From NCBI GenBank assembly GCA_963773655.1, contig CAVZBX010000003.1, positions 310,001-374,000 of the forward strand: a DNA stretch of 64,000 nt, in the 5' to 3' direction. The stretch comes from DASSQJ01 sp963773655 (GTDB lineage Bacteria; Actinomycetota; Actinomycetes; Actinomycetales; Dermatophilaceae). Positions within the stretch are counted from its first letter, which is position 1. Each line of letters begins with the position of its first letter. Positions 17,761 through 26,653 of the stretch are shown one piece after another. Below the pieces are notes generated by a model. The model saw only the letters and a list, made by a program, of their open reading frames with translations. It was not told the origin of the DNA and did not search any database. Position numbers and translations under genes: made by a program.

Positions 17761-19001
17761 CGACCACCACGCCCCTGCGGCACCACCGCGACTTCCGGCT
17801 GTACTGGACCGCCCGGCAGGTCTCGGTCGCCGGCACCCTGATGACGGCGGTGGCGTTGCCCGTGCTCGTCTACCGGCTGAGCGGCAGCCCGGCCCTCACC
17901 GCCCTCGTCACGGTCGCCGAGGGCGTTCCCTACCTGCTGCTCGGCCTGTTCTCCGGGGCCCTGTCGGACCGCCTCGACCGGCGTCGGGTGATGGTCGTCG
18001 CCGAGCTCGTCAGCGCCCTCGTCATCGGCTCGGTCCCGGTGGCGTGGGTCCTGGACGCACTCACCGTGCAGCACGTCCTCGTCGCCGGGGTGCTCACCCA
18101 CGCCTGCTTCGTCTTCTTCGACGGCGCGGCGTTCGGGGCCCTCCCCGCGATCGTCGGCCGCGACCGGATCGGCCCGGCGAACGCGGCACTGTGGGGCACC
18201 GGCTCCCTCCTCGACCTCGGCGTGCCGATGCTCACCGGCCTGCTGCTCGCCGTCGTGGCCCCGGCGTGGCTGCTCGCCGTCGACGCCCTCAGCTACGTGC
18301 TGTCGGCCGCCTGCGTCGGCGCCATCGCGGTGCGCCTCTCGGTGGCGCGCGAGCTGCCGAGGCTGCGCCCCGGCGTCCTGCTGGCCGAGGTCGGTGACGG
18401 CCTGCGATACCTCGTCGGGCACGCCGGCGTCCGGTCGATGACGATCGTCGGCTTCCTCGTGTCGCTGTCCGGTGCCGGGTTCATGGCGCTGTCGGTGCCC
18501 TACGCGGACCGCATCCTCGGCGTCGGCACCAGCGGGTGGCGGTTCGGGGCCGTCTACGCGGCGTGGGGCGTCGGGGGGATCACCGTCGCGGTGCTCACGC
18601 CGCGGCTGCTGCGCCTGGTCTCCGCGGCGCGGCTGACCCTGCTCTGGCTGCCGGTCTGCGCGGTGTCGGGCCTGGTGGTCGTGACGACGAGCAGCTGGCT
18701 GGTCGCGGTGACGGTCATGGTGCTCTGGGGGGTGTCCTACCAGGGCACGGTGCTCAACTCGATCACCTACCGCCAGCAGGTCACGCCCGACCACCTGCTC
18801 GGCCGGGTCAACACCGCGGGACGGATGCTGTCCTTCGGCCTCGGCTGGACCGGCGGGGCACTCGCCGCCGGTGCGCTCGCGGCGTCCGTCGGGCTACGGG
18901 GCGGGCTGGTCACGATGGTGTCCGTCGGCGTCCTCGCCGCCGTGTTCGGCTGGCTCTCGCCGCTGCGCACCCTCACCGACCGTCGGGTCACGGTCGGCTG
19001 A
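17709..19001 (+). CDS. MFS transporter (enterobactin-exporter/macrolide-efflux-like)
   Basis: A ~430-residue, 12-helix major facilitator. The N-terminus HRDFRLYWTARQVS and the loop LSDRLDRRRVMVV match the MFS_3/EntS-like exporters. The late motif PDHLLGRVNTAGRM is also typical of this group. The start is uncertain: GTG 17709 overlaps the upstream gene by 52 bases; an unusual CTG at 17757 would begin just before the conserved sequence. The last 108 bases overlap the convergent hypB frame. Coupling to saccharopine dehydrogenase is positional only, and the exported compound is unknown. Confidence 0.8.
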   Translation: MGGLALGLRHGPGEPALTTTTPLRHHRDFRLYWTARQVSVAGTLMTAVALPVLVYRLSGSPALTALVTVAEGVPYLLLGLFSGALSDRLDRRRVMVVAELVSALVIGSVPVAWVLDALTVQHVLVAGVLTHACFVFFDGAAFGALPAIVGRDRIGPANAALWGTGSLLDLGVPMLTGLLLAVVAPAWLLAVDALSYVLSAACVGAIAVRLSVARELPRLRPGVLLAEVGDGLRYLVGHAGVRSMTIVGFLVSLSGAGFMALSVPYADRILGVGTSGWRFGAVYAAWGVGGITVAVLTPRLLRLVSAARLTLLWLPVCAVSGLVVVTTSSWLVAVTVMVLWGVSYQGTVLNSITYRQQVTPDHLLGRVNTAGRMLSFGLGWTGGALAAGALAASVGLRGGLVTMVSVGVLAAVFGWLSPLRTLTDRRVTVG

Positions 19002-19787
19002 CGCACCGCCCGCGGGTCCCGCGCCGGGCCGGTCCGGTCCGAGCGCGTCGAGCCAGGCGAACCAGCCCTCGAGGCCCTCGCCGGTGCGGGCCGACACCTC
19101 GATCAGCCGGGCGGCCGGGTTGACGGCGAGCACGTTGCGGCGCAGGAGGTCGAGGTCGATGTCGAGGTGGGGGAGCAGGTCGACCTTGTTGACGAGCACG
19201 AGCTCCACCGACCGGAACATCACGGGGTACTTCAGCGGCTTGTCCTCGCCCTCGGTGATGCTCGCCACCATGACCCGGCGGTGGGCGCCGACGTCGAACT
19301 CCGCCGGGCACACCAGGTTGCCGACGTTCTCGACGAGCAGGACGTCGAGCGCGGACAGGTCCAGACGGGTCAGGGCCCGGGCCACCATCGGGGCGTCGAG
19401 GTGGCACTCGCCGCCGAAGCCGGCGCCGGTGTTGAGCAGCGAGACCTGGGCGCCGAGCCCGGCCAGCCGGTCGGCGTCGATCGAGGTCTCGATGTCGCCC
19501 TCCACGACGCCGGCCCGGACACCGGTGTCCCGCAGGTGCTCCAGGGTGCGCACGAGCAGGGTCGTCTTGCCCGCCCCGGGCGAGGACATCAGGTTGACGG
19601 CTCGCACGCCCGCGGTGTCCAGCGCCGCCCGGTTGGCGGCGGCCGCACGGTCGTTCTCGTCGAAGATCCGCTCGAGCACGACCACCCGCTCGGTGCCGGT
19701 CTCGTAGGCGGTGAGGTCGCCGTGCTCGTGGTCGTCCGGTCCGTGGTGGTGCGCCGTGCCGTCGTCGTGGCGGTGGAAGCGGCCCAT
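18894..19787 (-). CDS. hypB: hydrogenase nickel incorporation GTPase HypB
   Basis: A GTPase that helps insert nickel into the large subunit of [NiFe]-hydrogenase. The N-terminus is His/Asp-rich (HRHDDGTAHHHGPDDHEH), a nickel store seen in many HypB proteins. The P-loop is SSPGAGKTTLL, the metal-site block is ENVGNLVCPAEFDVG, and NKVD is the guanine motif. The recognisable domain ends around residue 255. The remaining ~40 polar residues are read from the antisense of the MFS gene and may be a chance extension. The ATG at 19787 overlaps the HypA stop (TGATG), so the pair is translationally coupled. Confidence 0.92.
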   Translation of the reverse strand: MGRFHRHDDGTAHHHGPDDHEHGDLTAYETGTERVVVLERIFDENDRAAAANRAALDTAGVRAVNLMSSPGAGKTTLLVRTLEHLRDTGVRAGVVEGDIETSIDADRLAGLGAQVSLLNTGAGFGGECHLDAPMVARALTRLDLSALDVLLVENVGNLVCPAEFDVGAHRRVMVASITEGEDKPLKYPVMFRSVELVLVNKVDLLPHLDIDLDLLRRNVLAVNPAARLIEVSARTGEGLEGWFAWLDALGPDRPGAGPAGGASADRDPTVGEGAQRREPAEHGGEDADGHHRDQPAP

Positions 19788-20131
19788 CAGTGCTCCTTCA
19801 CGAGGTCGACGGAGGTCACCAGCATCTCCTCGCCGCTCAGCAGGTCGACCGAGCCGGACCCGCACGTCCCGCAGACGAGCTCGAGGGAGTCACCGACGGT
19901 CGTGCGCCCGCCGCAGTCGCGGCAGCCGAGGACGACGGGCACGTGGTCGACGACCAGCTGCGAGCCCGACAGCGGCCCCTCGGCACAGAGCATCCCCCAG
20001 CAGTACACCAGTGTCTCGGGGACCACCTGGCGCAGCTGCCCGACCTGCACGTTGACTGCGCGGACCGGCCGGCCGTCGCGGGCCCGCTCGACGACGTCCC
20101 GGATGCTGCGGCAGAGCGAGAGCTCGTGCAC
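19787..20131 (-). CDS. hypA: hydrogenase maturation nickel metallochaperone HypA
   Basis: A 114-residue HypA that delivers nickel to hydrogenase together with HypB. The protein begins with GTG-HELSL, placing His2, the nickel ligand, exactly as in the family. The zinc site is two CxxC motifs, CRDCGG and CGTCGS (~residues 73-92). The upstream in-frame ATG at 20227 is rejected because it would bury His2. It is divergent from hypF across a 110-base region, so hypAB and hypFCDE form two opposed operons. Confidence 0.92.
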   Translation of the reverse strand: MHELSLCRSIRDVVERARDGRPVRAVNVQVGQLRQVVPETLVYCWGMLCAEGPLSGSQLVVDHVPVVLGCRDCGGRTTVGDSLELVCGTCGSGSVDLLSGEEMLVTSVDLVKEH

Positions 20132-20241
20132 CGGGGTCTCACCGCCCCGACGTCGCGAGCCGCCGGCTGCCGCGGTGCTCGGGTGGACGGGCCATGGGGT
20201 GAGCGTAGGCCCGGGCGCCTCCGGCACAATCGGAGCGTGCT

Positions 20242-22647
20242 GTGGGACCGGCCGTGACCGCCCCCGGGGCCCGCACCGTCGTGCGCCGCCGGTTGGTGGT
20301 CCGCGGCGTGGTGCAGGGCGTGGGCTTCCGGCCGCACGTCGCCGCGCTCGCGGTCGACCTGGGCCTCGCGGGCTGGTGCCACAACGACTCCGGGGCCGTC
20401 GAGGTGGAGGTCGAGGGCCCGGGCCCGGACGTCGCCCGGTTCGAGGAGCGGCTGGTCGCCGAGGCGCCGCCGCTCGCCGCCGTCGAGTCGGTCGAGGGCA
20501 CCGACGTCCCTGTGCAGCACCCCGACGACGGGTTCCGCATCGGCTCCTCGCGCGCGGTCCCCGGCGCGCGCACGATGGTGCCTCCGGACACGGCCACGTG
20601 CGACCAGTGCCTCGCCGAGCTCACCGACCCCCGGGACCGGCGGTACCGGCACCCGTTCGTCACGTGCACGCACTGCGGGCCCCGGCTCACCATCACCCTC
20701 GACCTGCCGTACGACCGTGCGGCCACGACGATGGCCGGGTTCCCGATGTGCCGGGCCTGCGCCGCCGAGTACGCCGACCCCACCGACCGCCGCTACCACG
20801 CCCAGCCCGTCGCCTGCCACGACTGCGGGCCGAGGCTGCGGGCGCTCGCGCCGGACGGCACCGTCGTGGCCGAGGGCGACGAGCCGGCCCTCGCCGCCGC
20901 CGTCCGGGCGCTGCGCGCCGGTGCCGTCGTGGCGGTCAAGGGCCTCGGGGGCTTCCACCTCGCGTGCGACGCCGCCTCCGACGCCGCCGTCGGCCTGCTG
21001 CGTGCACGCAAGCAGCGGCCCGACCAGCCGTTCGCCGTGATGGTGCGCGACGTCGACACCGCCCGACGCGTCGTGCACGTCGGGGACGCCGTCGGCCTGC
21101 TCGGCTCGCCCGCACGCCCGATCGTGCTGCTCCCGGTGCGGGAGGGCGCGCCGGTGTCGAGCGACGTGGCACCCGGCCCGACGCCGCTCGGCCTCGGCGA
21201 GCTCGGCGTCCTGCTTCCCTACACCCCGGTGCACCACCTGCTCTTCGCCGACCTGCCGGGCGGCTCGCCGGGGGCACCCCCGGTGCTCGTCATGACCTCC
21301 GGCAACGCCAGCGGCGAGCCGCTGTGCATCAGCGACGACGACGCCCTGGCCCGCCTCGGCGGCATCGCCGACCTCCTCCTCACCCACGACCGCGAGATCG
21401 CCGTCCCGGTCGAGGACTCCGTCGTCGCGTGGACGGCCTCCGGGCCGCCAGTCCCCGTGCGGCGGTCCCGCGGACACGCCCCGTTGCCCGTGGACCTGCC
21501 GGGTGACACGGGCGGCGCGGTGGTGCTGGCCGCCGGCTCGGAGCTGAAGAACACGGTGGCGCTGGCCCGCGACGGCCGGGCGTTCGTGTCGGCCCACGTC
21601 GGCGACCTCGCGTCGCTCGCGAGCCGGGCGGCGCACCAGCGGGTCACCGACCAGCTGCTCCGGTTCCACGCCCGTACCCCCGACCTGCTCGTCGCCGACA
21701 GCCACCCGGGCTACGCCTCCCGGGCGTGGGCACGCCGGTTCGCCGCCGAGCTCGGCGTGCCGGTGCACGAGGTGCAGCACCACCACGCCCACCTGGCCTC
21801 GCTCGCCGCCGAGCACGGCCGGCTCGACGAGCCCCTCCTCGGGCTGGTCCTCGACGGCACCGGCTACGGCTGCGACGCCACCGTCTGGGGTGGCGAGCTG
21901 CTGCTCCTCGACGACGGCGGCCGGTCCGCGCAGCGGCTCGGGCACCTGGGGTCGGTCCGGCTGCCGGGCGGCGACGCCGGCGTCCGCAACCCCGTCCGCA
22001 CGGCCGCGCTCGCGCTCCTGGCGGCCGGCGTCCCGCTCGCGGACACCCCGGTCGGCGCCGAGCTCACCGAGGCCGAGACCCGCTTCCTCGCCGCGGCCCA
22101 CCGCTCCGGTGCCGGCGTGGTCGACACGAGCAGCGCGGGGCGGCTGTTCGACGTCGCCGCGTCCGTGCTCGGCGTCCGGCACCGGGTGACCTACGAGGCC
22201 CAGGCTGCCGTCGAGCTCGAGGCTGTCGCGAGGGCGTGGCGCGGCGCCCACCCCAGCGCCGACGTCGCGCCCCTGCCGTTCCCCGTCCGCACCGGCGCGG
22301 GACCGGGGGACCCGGACGTCCTCGACCCCGGCCCGCTCGTCCGTGCCCTCGCGACCTCCGGCGACGGCGTCGGCGCGCGTGCCCACGCCTTCCACGTGGC
22401 CCTGGCCACGGCCTCGGCCGACCTCGCCGCCGCGGCCGCCGGGCGCCAACGACGTACCACCGTCGGCCTCACCGGCGGGGTGTTCGTCAACCGCGTCCTC
22501 CTCGAGGCCACGTCGGCGGCTCTCGCCGCCCGTGGCCTCGAGGTCCTCGTCCACCGGCGCGTCCCCGCGAACGACGGCGGCCTGGCCCTCGGCCAGGTCG
22601 CCGTCGGCGCGCGTACGCTCGACCCCAGAGAAACCCGCGCTCCCTGA
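20242..22647 (+). CDS. hypF: carbamoyltransferase HypF
   Basis: An 801-residue HypF that makes the cyanide ligand of the [NiFe] site from carbamoyl phosphate with HypE. Domains in order: acylphosphatase (VVQGVGFRPHV, ~15-105), two zinc fingers (C120/C123 with C142/C145; C170/C173 with C192/C195), a YrdC-like domain (~210-400), and a Kae1-like carbamoyltransferase domain with the HHHAHLAS metal motif (~513-520). GTG 20242 is given; GTG 20254 in the same frame is equally possible. It heads the hypFCDE operon; hypC follows after 21 bases. Confidence 0.93.
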   Translation: MGPAVTAPGARTVVRRRLVVRGVVQGVGFRPHVAALAVDLGLAGWCHNDSGAVEVEVEGPGPDVARFEERLVAEAPPLAAVESVEGTDVPVQHPDDGFRIGSSRAVPGARTMVPPDTATCDQCLAELTDPRDRRYRHPFVTCTHCGPRLTITLDLPYDRAATTMAGFPMCRACAAEYADPTDRRYHAQPVACHDCGPRLRALAPDGTVVAEGDEPALAAAVRALRAGAVVAVKGLGGFHLACDAASDAAVGLLRARKQRPDQPFAVMVRDVDTARRVVHVGDAVGLLGSPARPIVLLPVREGAPVSSDVAPGPTPLGLGELGVLLPYTPVHHLLFADLPGGSPGAPPVLVMTSGNASGEPLCISDDDALARLGGIADLLLTHDREIAVPVEDSVVAWTASGPPVPVRRSRGHAPLPVDLPGDTGGAVVLAAGSELKNTVALARDGRAFVSAHVGDLASLASRAAHQRVTDQLLRFHARTPDLLVADSHPGYASRAWARRFAAELGVPVHEVQHHHAHLASLAAEHGRLDEPLLGLVLDGTGYGCDATVWGGELLLLDDGGRSAQRLGHLGSVRLPGGDAGVRNPVRTAALALLAAGVPLADTPVGAELTEAETRFLAAAHRSGAGVVDTSSAGRLFDVAASVLGVRHRVTYEAQAAVELEAVARAWRGAHPSADVAPLPFPVRTGAGPGDPDVLDPGPLVRALATSGDGVGARAHAFHVALATASADLAAAAAGRQRRTTVGLTGGVFVNRVLLEATSAALAARGLEVLVHRRVPANDGGLALGQVAVGARTLDPRETRAP

Positions 22648-22668
22648 GCCCGGAGCAAGGAGCCCACC

Positions 22669-22953
22669 ATGTGCCTCGCGGTCCCCGGTCGCGTCGTCTC
22701 CGTGCACGACGAGAGCGGCACGACGATGGCACAGGTCGACTTCGGGGGTGTGCGGAAGAAGGTCTGCCTCGCCTACCTCCCCGGGACCGAGGTCGGCGAG
22801 TACGTCATCGTCCACGTCGGCTTCGCCATCCAGCGCCTCGACGAGGAGTCCGCCCGGGAGACGCTGGCGACCTTCGAGCGGCTCGGCCTGCTCGAGGAGG
22901 AGCTCGGCGGGGGCACCGGGGCGGGCCCGCACGAGGAGGGACGGGCCCCGTGA
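22669..22953 (+). CDS. hypC: hydrogenase assembly chaperone HypC
   Basis: A 94-residue HypC/HybG/HupF chaperone that carries the Fe(CN)2CO unit with HypD to the hydrogenase large subunit. It starts MCLAVPGRV, with the essential Cys2. VDFGGVRKKVCLAYLP and VGEYVIVHVGFAIQRLD are the family core. The last ~15 residues are a low-complexity tail. An AAGGAG-like site precedes the ATG. Its stop overlaps the GTG of hypD (GTGA), so translation is coupled. Confidence 0.93.
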   Translation: MCLAVPGRVVSVHDESGTTMAQVDFGGVRKKVCLAYLPGTEVGEYVIVHVGFAIQRLDEESARETLATFERLGLLEEELGGGTGAGPHEEGRAP

Positions 22954-24053
22954 AGTACCTCGACGAGTTCGGCGACCCGGACCTCGCGCGGGCGCTCCTC
23001 GACCGGATCCACGCCGTCACCACCCGCCCGTGGGCCCTGATGGAGGTCTGCGGCGGCCAGACCCACTCGATCATCCGGCACGGCATCGACCAGCTGCTGC
23101 CGGAGGGCCTGGAGATGATCCACGGGCCCGGCTGCCCGGTGTGCGTGACCCCGCTCGAGACCATCGACCGGGCGCTGGCCATCGCCCGGCGGCCCGAGGT
23201 GGTCTTCTGCTCCTTCGGCGACATGCTGCGGGTGCCCGGCAGTCACGAGGACCTCTTCACCGTCAAGAGCGAGGGCGGGGACGTGCGCGTCGTCTACTCC
23301 CCGCTCGACGCCCTCACCATCGCGCAGGAGAACCCCGACAGGCAGGTCGTCTTCTTCGGCATCGGCTTCGAGACCACGGCGCCCGCCAACGCGATGACCG
23401 TGCACCAGGCCCGGCGGCTCGGCATCGGCAACTTCTCGCTCCTCGTCTCCCACGTGCTCGTGCCCCCGGCCATCGCCGCGATCATGGAGTCCCCGGCCTG
23501 CCGCGTGCAGGGCTTCCTTGCGGCCGGGCACGTCTGCAGCGTCATGGGCACGGGCGAGTACCCGCCGCTGGCGGAGCGGTACGGGGTGCCGATCGTCGTC
23601 ACCGGGTTCGAGCCGCTCGACGTCCTCGAGGGGATCCGCCGTACCGTCGTGCAGCTGGAGGAGGGCCGGCACGAGGTCGAGAACGCCTACCCGAGGGCGG
23701 TCCCCGCCGAGGGGAACCCCGCGGCGAAGGCGATGCTCGCCGACGTCTTCGAGGTCACCGACCGGGCCTGGCGTGGCATCGGCACCATCCCGGCGTCGGG
23801 GTGGCGGCTCGCGGACGGCTACGCAGAGTTCGACGCCGAGCAGCGCTTCGCCGTCACCGACATCCGCACCGACGAGTCCCCGCTCTGCCGGTCCGGCGAG
23901 GTGCTCCAGGGCCTGATCAAGCCACCCGAGTGCGCCGCCTTCGGCACGGAGTGCACGCCCCGCACCCCGCTCGGCGCCACGATGGTCAGCTCCGAGGGAG
24001 CCTGCGCGGCCTACCACGCCTACCGGCGCCTCGACGTCGTGGAGGCCTCGTGA
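22950..24053 (+). CDS. hypD: hydrogenase formation scaffold HypD
   Basis: A 367-residue iron-sulfur scaffold on which the Fe(CN)2CO group is assembled. Diagnostic motifs are CGGQTHSI (~residue 31), HGPGCPVCVTP (~52-62), FFGIGFETTAPA and AGHVCSVMG; the C-terminus holds the [4Fe-4S] cysteines (LCRSGEVLQGLIKPPEC, FGTEC). The GTG at 22950 is the only start that overlaps the hypC stop and keeps the family length. It is coupled downstream to hypE by a GTGA overlap. Confidence 0.93.
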   Translation: MKYLDEFGDPDLARALLDRIHAVTTRPWALMEVCGGQTHSIIRHGIDQLLPEGLEMIHGPGCPVCVTPLETIDRALAIARRPEVVFCSFGDMLRVPGSHEDLFTVKSEGGDVRVVYSPLDALTIAQENPDRQVVFFGIGFETTAPANAMTVHQARRLGIGNFSLLVSHVLVPPAIAAIMESPACRVQGFLAAGHVCSVMGTGEYPPLAERYGVPIVVTGFEPLDVLEGIRRTVVQLEEGRHEVENAYPRAVPAEGNPAAKAMLADVFEVTDRAWRGIGTIPASGWRLADGYAEFDAEQRFAVTDIRTDESPLCRSGEVLQGLIKPPECAAFGTECTPRTPLGATMVSSEGACAAYHAYRRLDVVEAS

Positions 24054-25108
24054 GCGAGCCGCTGGACGCCCTGGGCTGGACCTGCCCCCTGCCCCTGCGC
24101 GACACCCCGACCGTCGTCATGGGGCACGGCGGCGGCGGCGCGATGTCGGCGGAGCTCGTCGAGAGCCTGTTCCTCCCCGCGTACGGCGGCGCGGCCGACG
24201 TCGATCTCGCCGACGCCGCGGTGCTGCCGCCGGTCGCGGGCCGGCTGGCCTTCTCCACCGACTCCTACGTCGTCAGGCCGATGTTCTTCCCCGGCGGGAG
24301 CATCGGCGACCTCGCCGTCAACGGCACCGTCAACGACCTCGCGATGGTCGGTGCCCGCCCCCTCTACCTCTCGACGGCCTACGTGCTCGCCGAGGGCACC
24401 CCGATGGAGGTCCTCGGGCGGGTGGCGACCGCGGTGGGCAGGGCCGCCGACCGCGCCGGGGTGCGGCTGGTCACCGGCGACACCAAGGTGGTCGACCACG
24501 ACAGCGGCGACGGCGTCTACGTCAACACCGCCGGCATCGGTGTCGTGCCCGACGGCGTGGACATCGGTCCGCGACGGGCCCGGCCCGGCGACGCCGTCCT
24601 CGTCAGCGGCGACCTCGGGCTCCACGGCGTCGCGGTGATGAGCTGTCGCGAGGGGCTGGAGTTCGGCACCACCGTCGAGAGCGACTCCGCGCCGCTGCAC
24701 GGCCTCGTCGCCGACCTGGTCGGGGCCGGGCTCGACGTGCACGTGCTCCGCGACCCCACCCGGGGCGGGGTGGCCGCCACGCTCAACGAGGTCGCGGCGA
24801 CGGCGCGGGTGGGCATCGAGGTCGTCGAGCGCGACATCCCGGTGCCCCCCGAGGTCCGGGACGCGTGCGGGCTGCTCGGGCTCGACCCGCTCCAGGTGGC
24901 CAACGAGGGCAAGCTCGTCGCCGTCGTCGCCGCCGCCGACGCCGACCGGGCGCTGGAGACGATGCGGGCGCACCCGCTCGGGGCGGGCGCCTGCCGGATC
25001 GGCACCGTCGTCGAGGCGCACCCGAGGGTCGTCGTCGCCCGCACCGGTCTCGGCGCCACCCGGGTGCTCGACCTGCCCGTGGGCGAGCAGCTTCCCCGCA
25101 TCTGCTGA
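24050..25108 (+). CDS. hypE: hydrogenase maturation protein HypE
   Basis: A 352-residue PurM-like dehydratase that turns the thiocarboxamide on its own C-terminal Cys into thiocyanate for the active-site cyanides. The ATP-binding front reads MGHGGGGAMSAELVE and FSTDSYVV, with DLAVNGTVNDLAMVGA further on. The protein ends PRIC, with the essential last Cys in place, so the gene looks functional. GTG 24050 overlaps the hypD stop. It is the last gene of the operon and converges on bpa with only 15 bases between the stops. Confidence 0.93.
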   Translation: MSEPLDALGWTCPLPLRDTPTVVMGHGGGGAMSAELVESLFLPAYGGAADVDLADAAVLPPVAGRLAFSTDSYVVRPMFFPGGSIGDLAVNGTVNDLAMVGARPLYLSTAYVLAEGTPMEVLGRVATAVGRAADRAGVRLVTGDTKVVDHDSGDGVYVNTAGIGVVPDGVDIGPRRARPGDAVLVSGDLGLHGVAVMSCREGLEFGTTVESDSAPLHGLVADLVGAGLDVHVLRDPTRGGVAATLNEVAATARVGIEVVERDIPVPPEVRDACGLLGLDPLQVANEGKLVAVVAAADADRALETMRAHPLGAGACRIGTVVEAHPRVVVARTGLGATRVLDLPVGEQLPRIC

Positions 25109-25123
25109 CGCGGGACGGCAGCG

Positions 25124-25780
25124 TCAGAGGTACTGGCCGGTGCCCTCCGTGTGGCCGGGCTCGGGCGGCCCCTGCTGCGGGTGCGGCATGCCCGGGTGCG
25201 GCTGGCCGGGGGCGCCCGGGCGCTGCAGGCCGGGCGGCAGCGCCCGCATCTGCTGCAGCTGCGCCTGGGCCGCCATCTGCTGGGCGACCAGGGCGGTCTG
25301 GATGCCGTGGAAGAGCCCCTCGAGCCAGCCGACGAGCTGGGCCTGGGCGATCCGCAGCTCGGCGTCGGAGGGCTGCTCGTCCTTGAAGGGCAGGGTGATC
25401 CGCTCGAGCTCCTCGACGAGCTCGGGGGCCAGACCGTCCTCGAGCTCGGCGAGGGACCGGTTGTGGATGTCGGCGAGCCGGGCCCGTCCCCGGTCGTCGA
25501 GCGGGGCGCTGCGCACCTCCTCGAGCAGCTGCTTGACCATCGAGCCGATGCGCATCACCTTCGCGGGGTGCTCGACGAGGTCGGCCGGGCTCGGGTCGCG
25601 CTGCCGCCCCTCACCGTCCTCGCCGCCCTCCTCCCCGGAGGAGGCGGGGTCGCGCGGGGCCACGCCCATCCCCTCGGGGGTGACGACCACGACCCGCTCG
25701 GGGTCGGCCGCGACGGTCGCCGGGACGGTGCGGGGGCCGTCGTCGTCCTGCTCGCGTTCGGGTCGGGACTGCTCGCTCAT
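25124..25780 (-). CDS. bpa: bacterial proteasome activator Bpa
   Basis: A 218-residue ATP-independent activator of the actinobacterial 20S proteasome (DUF2587/Bpa, PafE in mycobacteria). The core four-helix domain is clear (VMRIGSMVKQLLEEVR, LADIHNRSLAELEDGLAPEL, AQLVGWLEGLFHGIQTAL). The extreme C-terminus is GQYL, the docking motif that opens the proteasome gate. Between them is a Gln/Pro/Gly-rich linker, and the N-terminus is acidic and disordered. ATG 25780 has CAGGAT six bases upstream, a possible leaderless -10. The gene is strong evidence for an actinobacterial host with a proteasome. Confidence 0.92.
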   Translation of the reverse strand: MSEQSRPEREQDDDGPRTVPATVAADPERVVVVTPEGMGVAPRDPASSGEEGGEDGEGRQRDPSPADLVEHPAKVMRIGSMVKQLLEEVRSAPLDDRGRARLADIHNRSLAELEDGLAPELVEELERITLPFKDEQPSDAELRIAQAQLVGWLEGLFHGIQTALVAQQMAAQAQLQQMRALPPGLQRPGAPGQPHPGMPHPQQGPPEPGHTEGTGQYL

Positions 25781-25808
25781 CCCCCCATCCTGCCTGTTCT
25801 GCCGCCGC

Positions 25809-25848
25809 GTGTGCTCAGGTGGTCGCGGGAACGACCACCTGAGCACAC
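25809..25848. terminator. 17-bp perfect hairpin downstream of the sortase gene
   Basis: Arms 25809-25825 and 25832-25848 are exact reverse complements (core GCTCAGGTGGTCG), with the 6-base loop CGGGAA. It lies 25 bases past the stop of the sortase gene on the minus strand and 28 bases before the bpa ATG. It should terminate sortase transcription and isolate bpa. Confidence 0.65.
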
Positions 25849-25873
25849 CGGCCACGCCAGGGCGGGAGGTTCC

Positions 25874-26578
25874 TCAGCCCACCGGCTCGGCGGTGACGAC
25901 GACGTTGTCGCGGTGCGAGCCGAGCTCGGGGATGTACTCGCCGCCGCAGGTGATGAGCACGAGGAGCGGGTCGCCGTCGCGGGCGAAGATCGTCTCGGTG
26001 GGCAGCCGCTTCTTGCTGATCGTCTCGCGGCCGCGCACGACGTACCGGTGCACGGTGCCGTCGGCGTCGACCACCTCGACCCGCATCCCCGGCTCGGCAC
26101 CGACGAGCGGCGCGAGCGCGCCCGGGCCGTCCTCGATCGTGGCCACGTGTCCGGCGATGACGGTGTGGCCCGCGGGGTCGGCCGGCCCCGGGCCGTAGCG
26201 GTACCACCCGACGGTCGTCGGCTCGGCGGGGATCACCATCGCCCCGTCGTCCTGGACCCCGACCGGGCGCACCGCGGCGTCGACGTCGAGGCCCGGCACG
26301 CGCAGCCGGGTGGGGGGCGGGGTCGCCGCGGAGCGCACGGAGCGCGGGTCGGCGGGTCGGGCCGAGGCGGTGACCGAGGGCGTCACCGAGGGCGTCGGGG
26401 AGGAGGTGGCTGCGGTGGGAGCCGGGGTGGGGTCGACCGTGAGGGCGGCCAGGCCGTCACCCGCGGTCGGCGCGGGCCGGGTGAGCGCCCAGCCCGCGAG
26501 GCCGACGAGCGCGACGACGGCCACGATGGCCGCGACGAGGGCGCCGGCCCGCCAGGGCCTGCTCGGGTCGGTGCTCAT
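25874..26578 (-). CDS. class F sortase
   Basis: A 234-residue membrane-anchored transpeptidase of the actinobacterial class F sortases. One TM helix lies at residues ~11-32, then a long Thr/Pro/Ser linker and the sortase barrel. Catalytic residues are His in HTVIAGHV (~residue 142), Cys in LVLITCGGEY (~209) and Arg in HRDNVVV (~222). It should act outside the membrane. Its downstream side carries a strong hairpin. Upstream is a DUF4397 surface-protein gene on the same strand, a common pairing, so that protein is a candidate substrate although it lacks a clear LPXTG motif. Confidence 0.85.
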   Translation of the reverse strand: MSTDPSRPWRAGALVAAIVAVVALVGLAGWALTRPAPTAGDGLAALTVDPTPAPTAATSSPTPSVTPSVTASARPADPRSVRSAATPPPTRLRVPGLDVDAAVRPVGVQDDGAMVIPAEPTTVGWYRYGPGPADPAGHTVIAGHVATIEDGPGALAPLVGAEPGMRVEVVDADGTVHRYVVRGRETISKKRLPTETIFARDGDPLLVLITCGGEYIPELGSHRDNVVVTAEPVG

Positions 26579-26612
26579 CGAGCCCTCTCGTGGGTGGGGG
26601 ACGGTCGGTGAC

Positions 26613-26641
26613 GGGCGGCCCGGCCGGTGGCCGGGCCGCCC
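26613..26641. terminator. 13-bp GC hairpin downstream of the DUF4397 gene
   Basis: GGGCGGCCCGGCC (26613-26625), loop GGT, then the exact complement (26629-26641). It lies 13 bases past the stop of the minus-strand DUF4397 gene and before the sortase ATG, so sortase probably has its own promoter or depends on read-through. Confidence 0.6.
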
Positions 26642-26653
26642 ATCATGCCTGAC

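Noticed and set aside
19837..22932. Open frame of over 1000 codons on the minus strand across hypA-hypF-hypC
   Set aside because: It is antisense to well-supported hypF and hypC, has no domain and a His/Arg/Gly-rich composition typical of complementary frames in GC-rich DNA.
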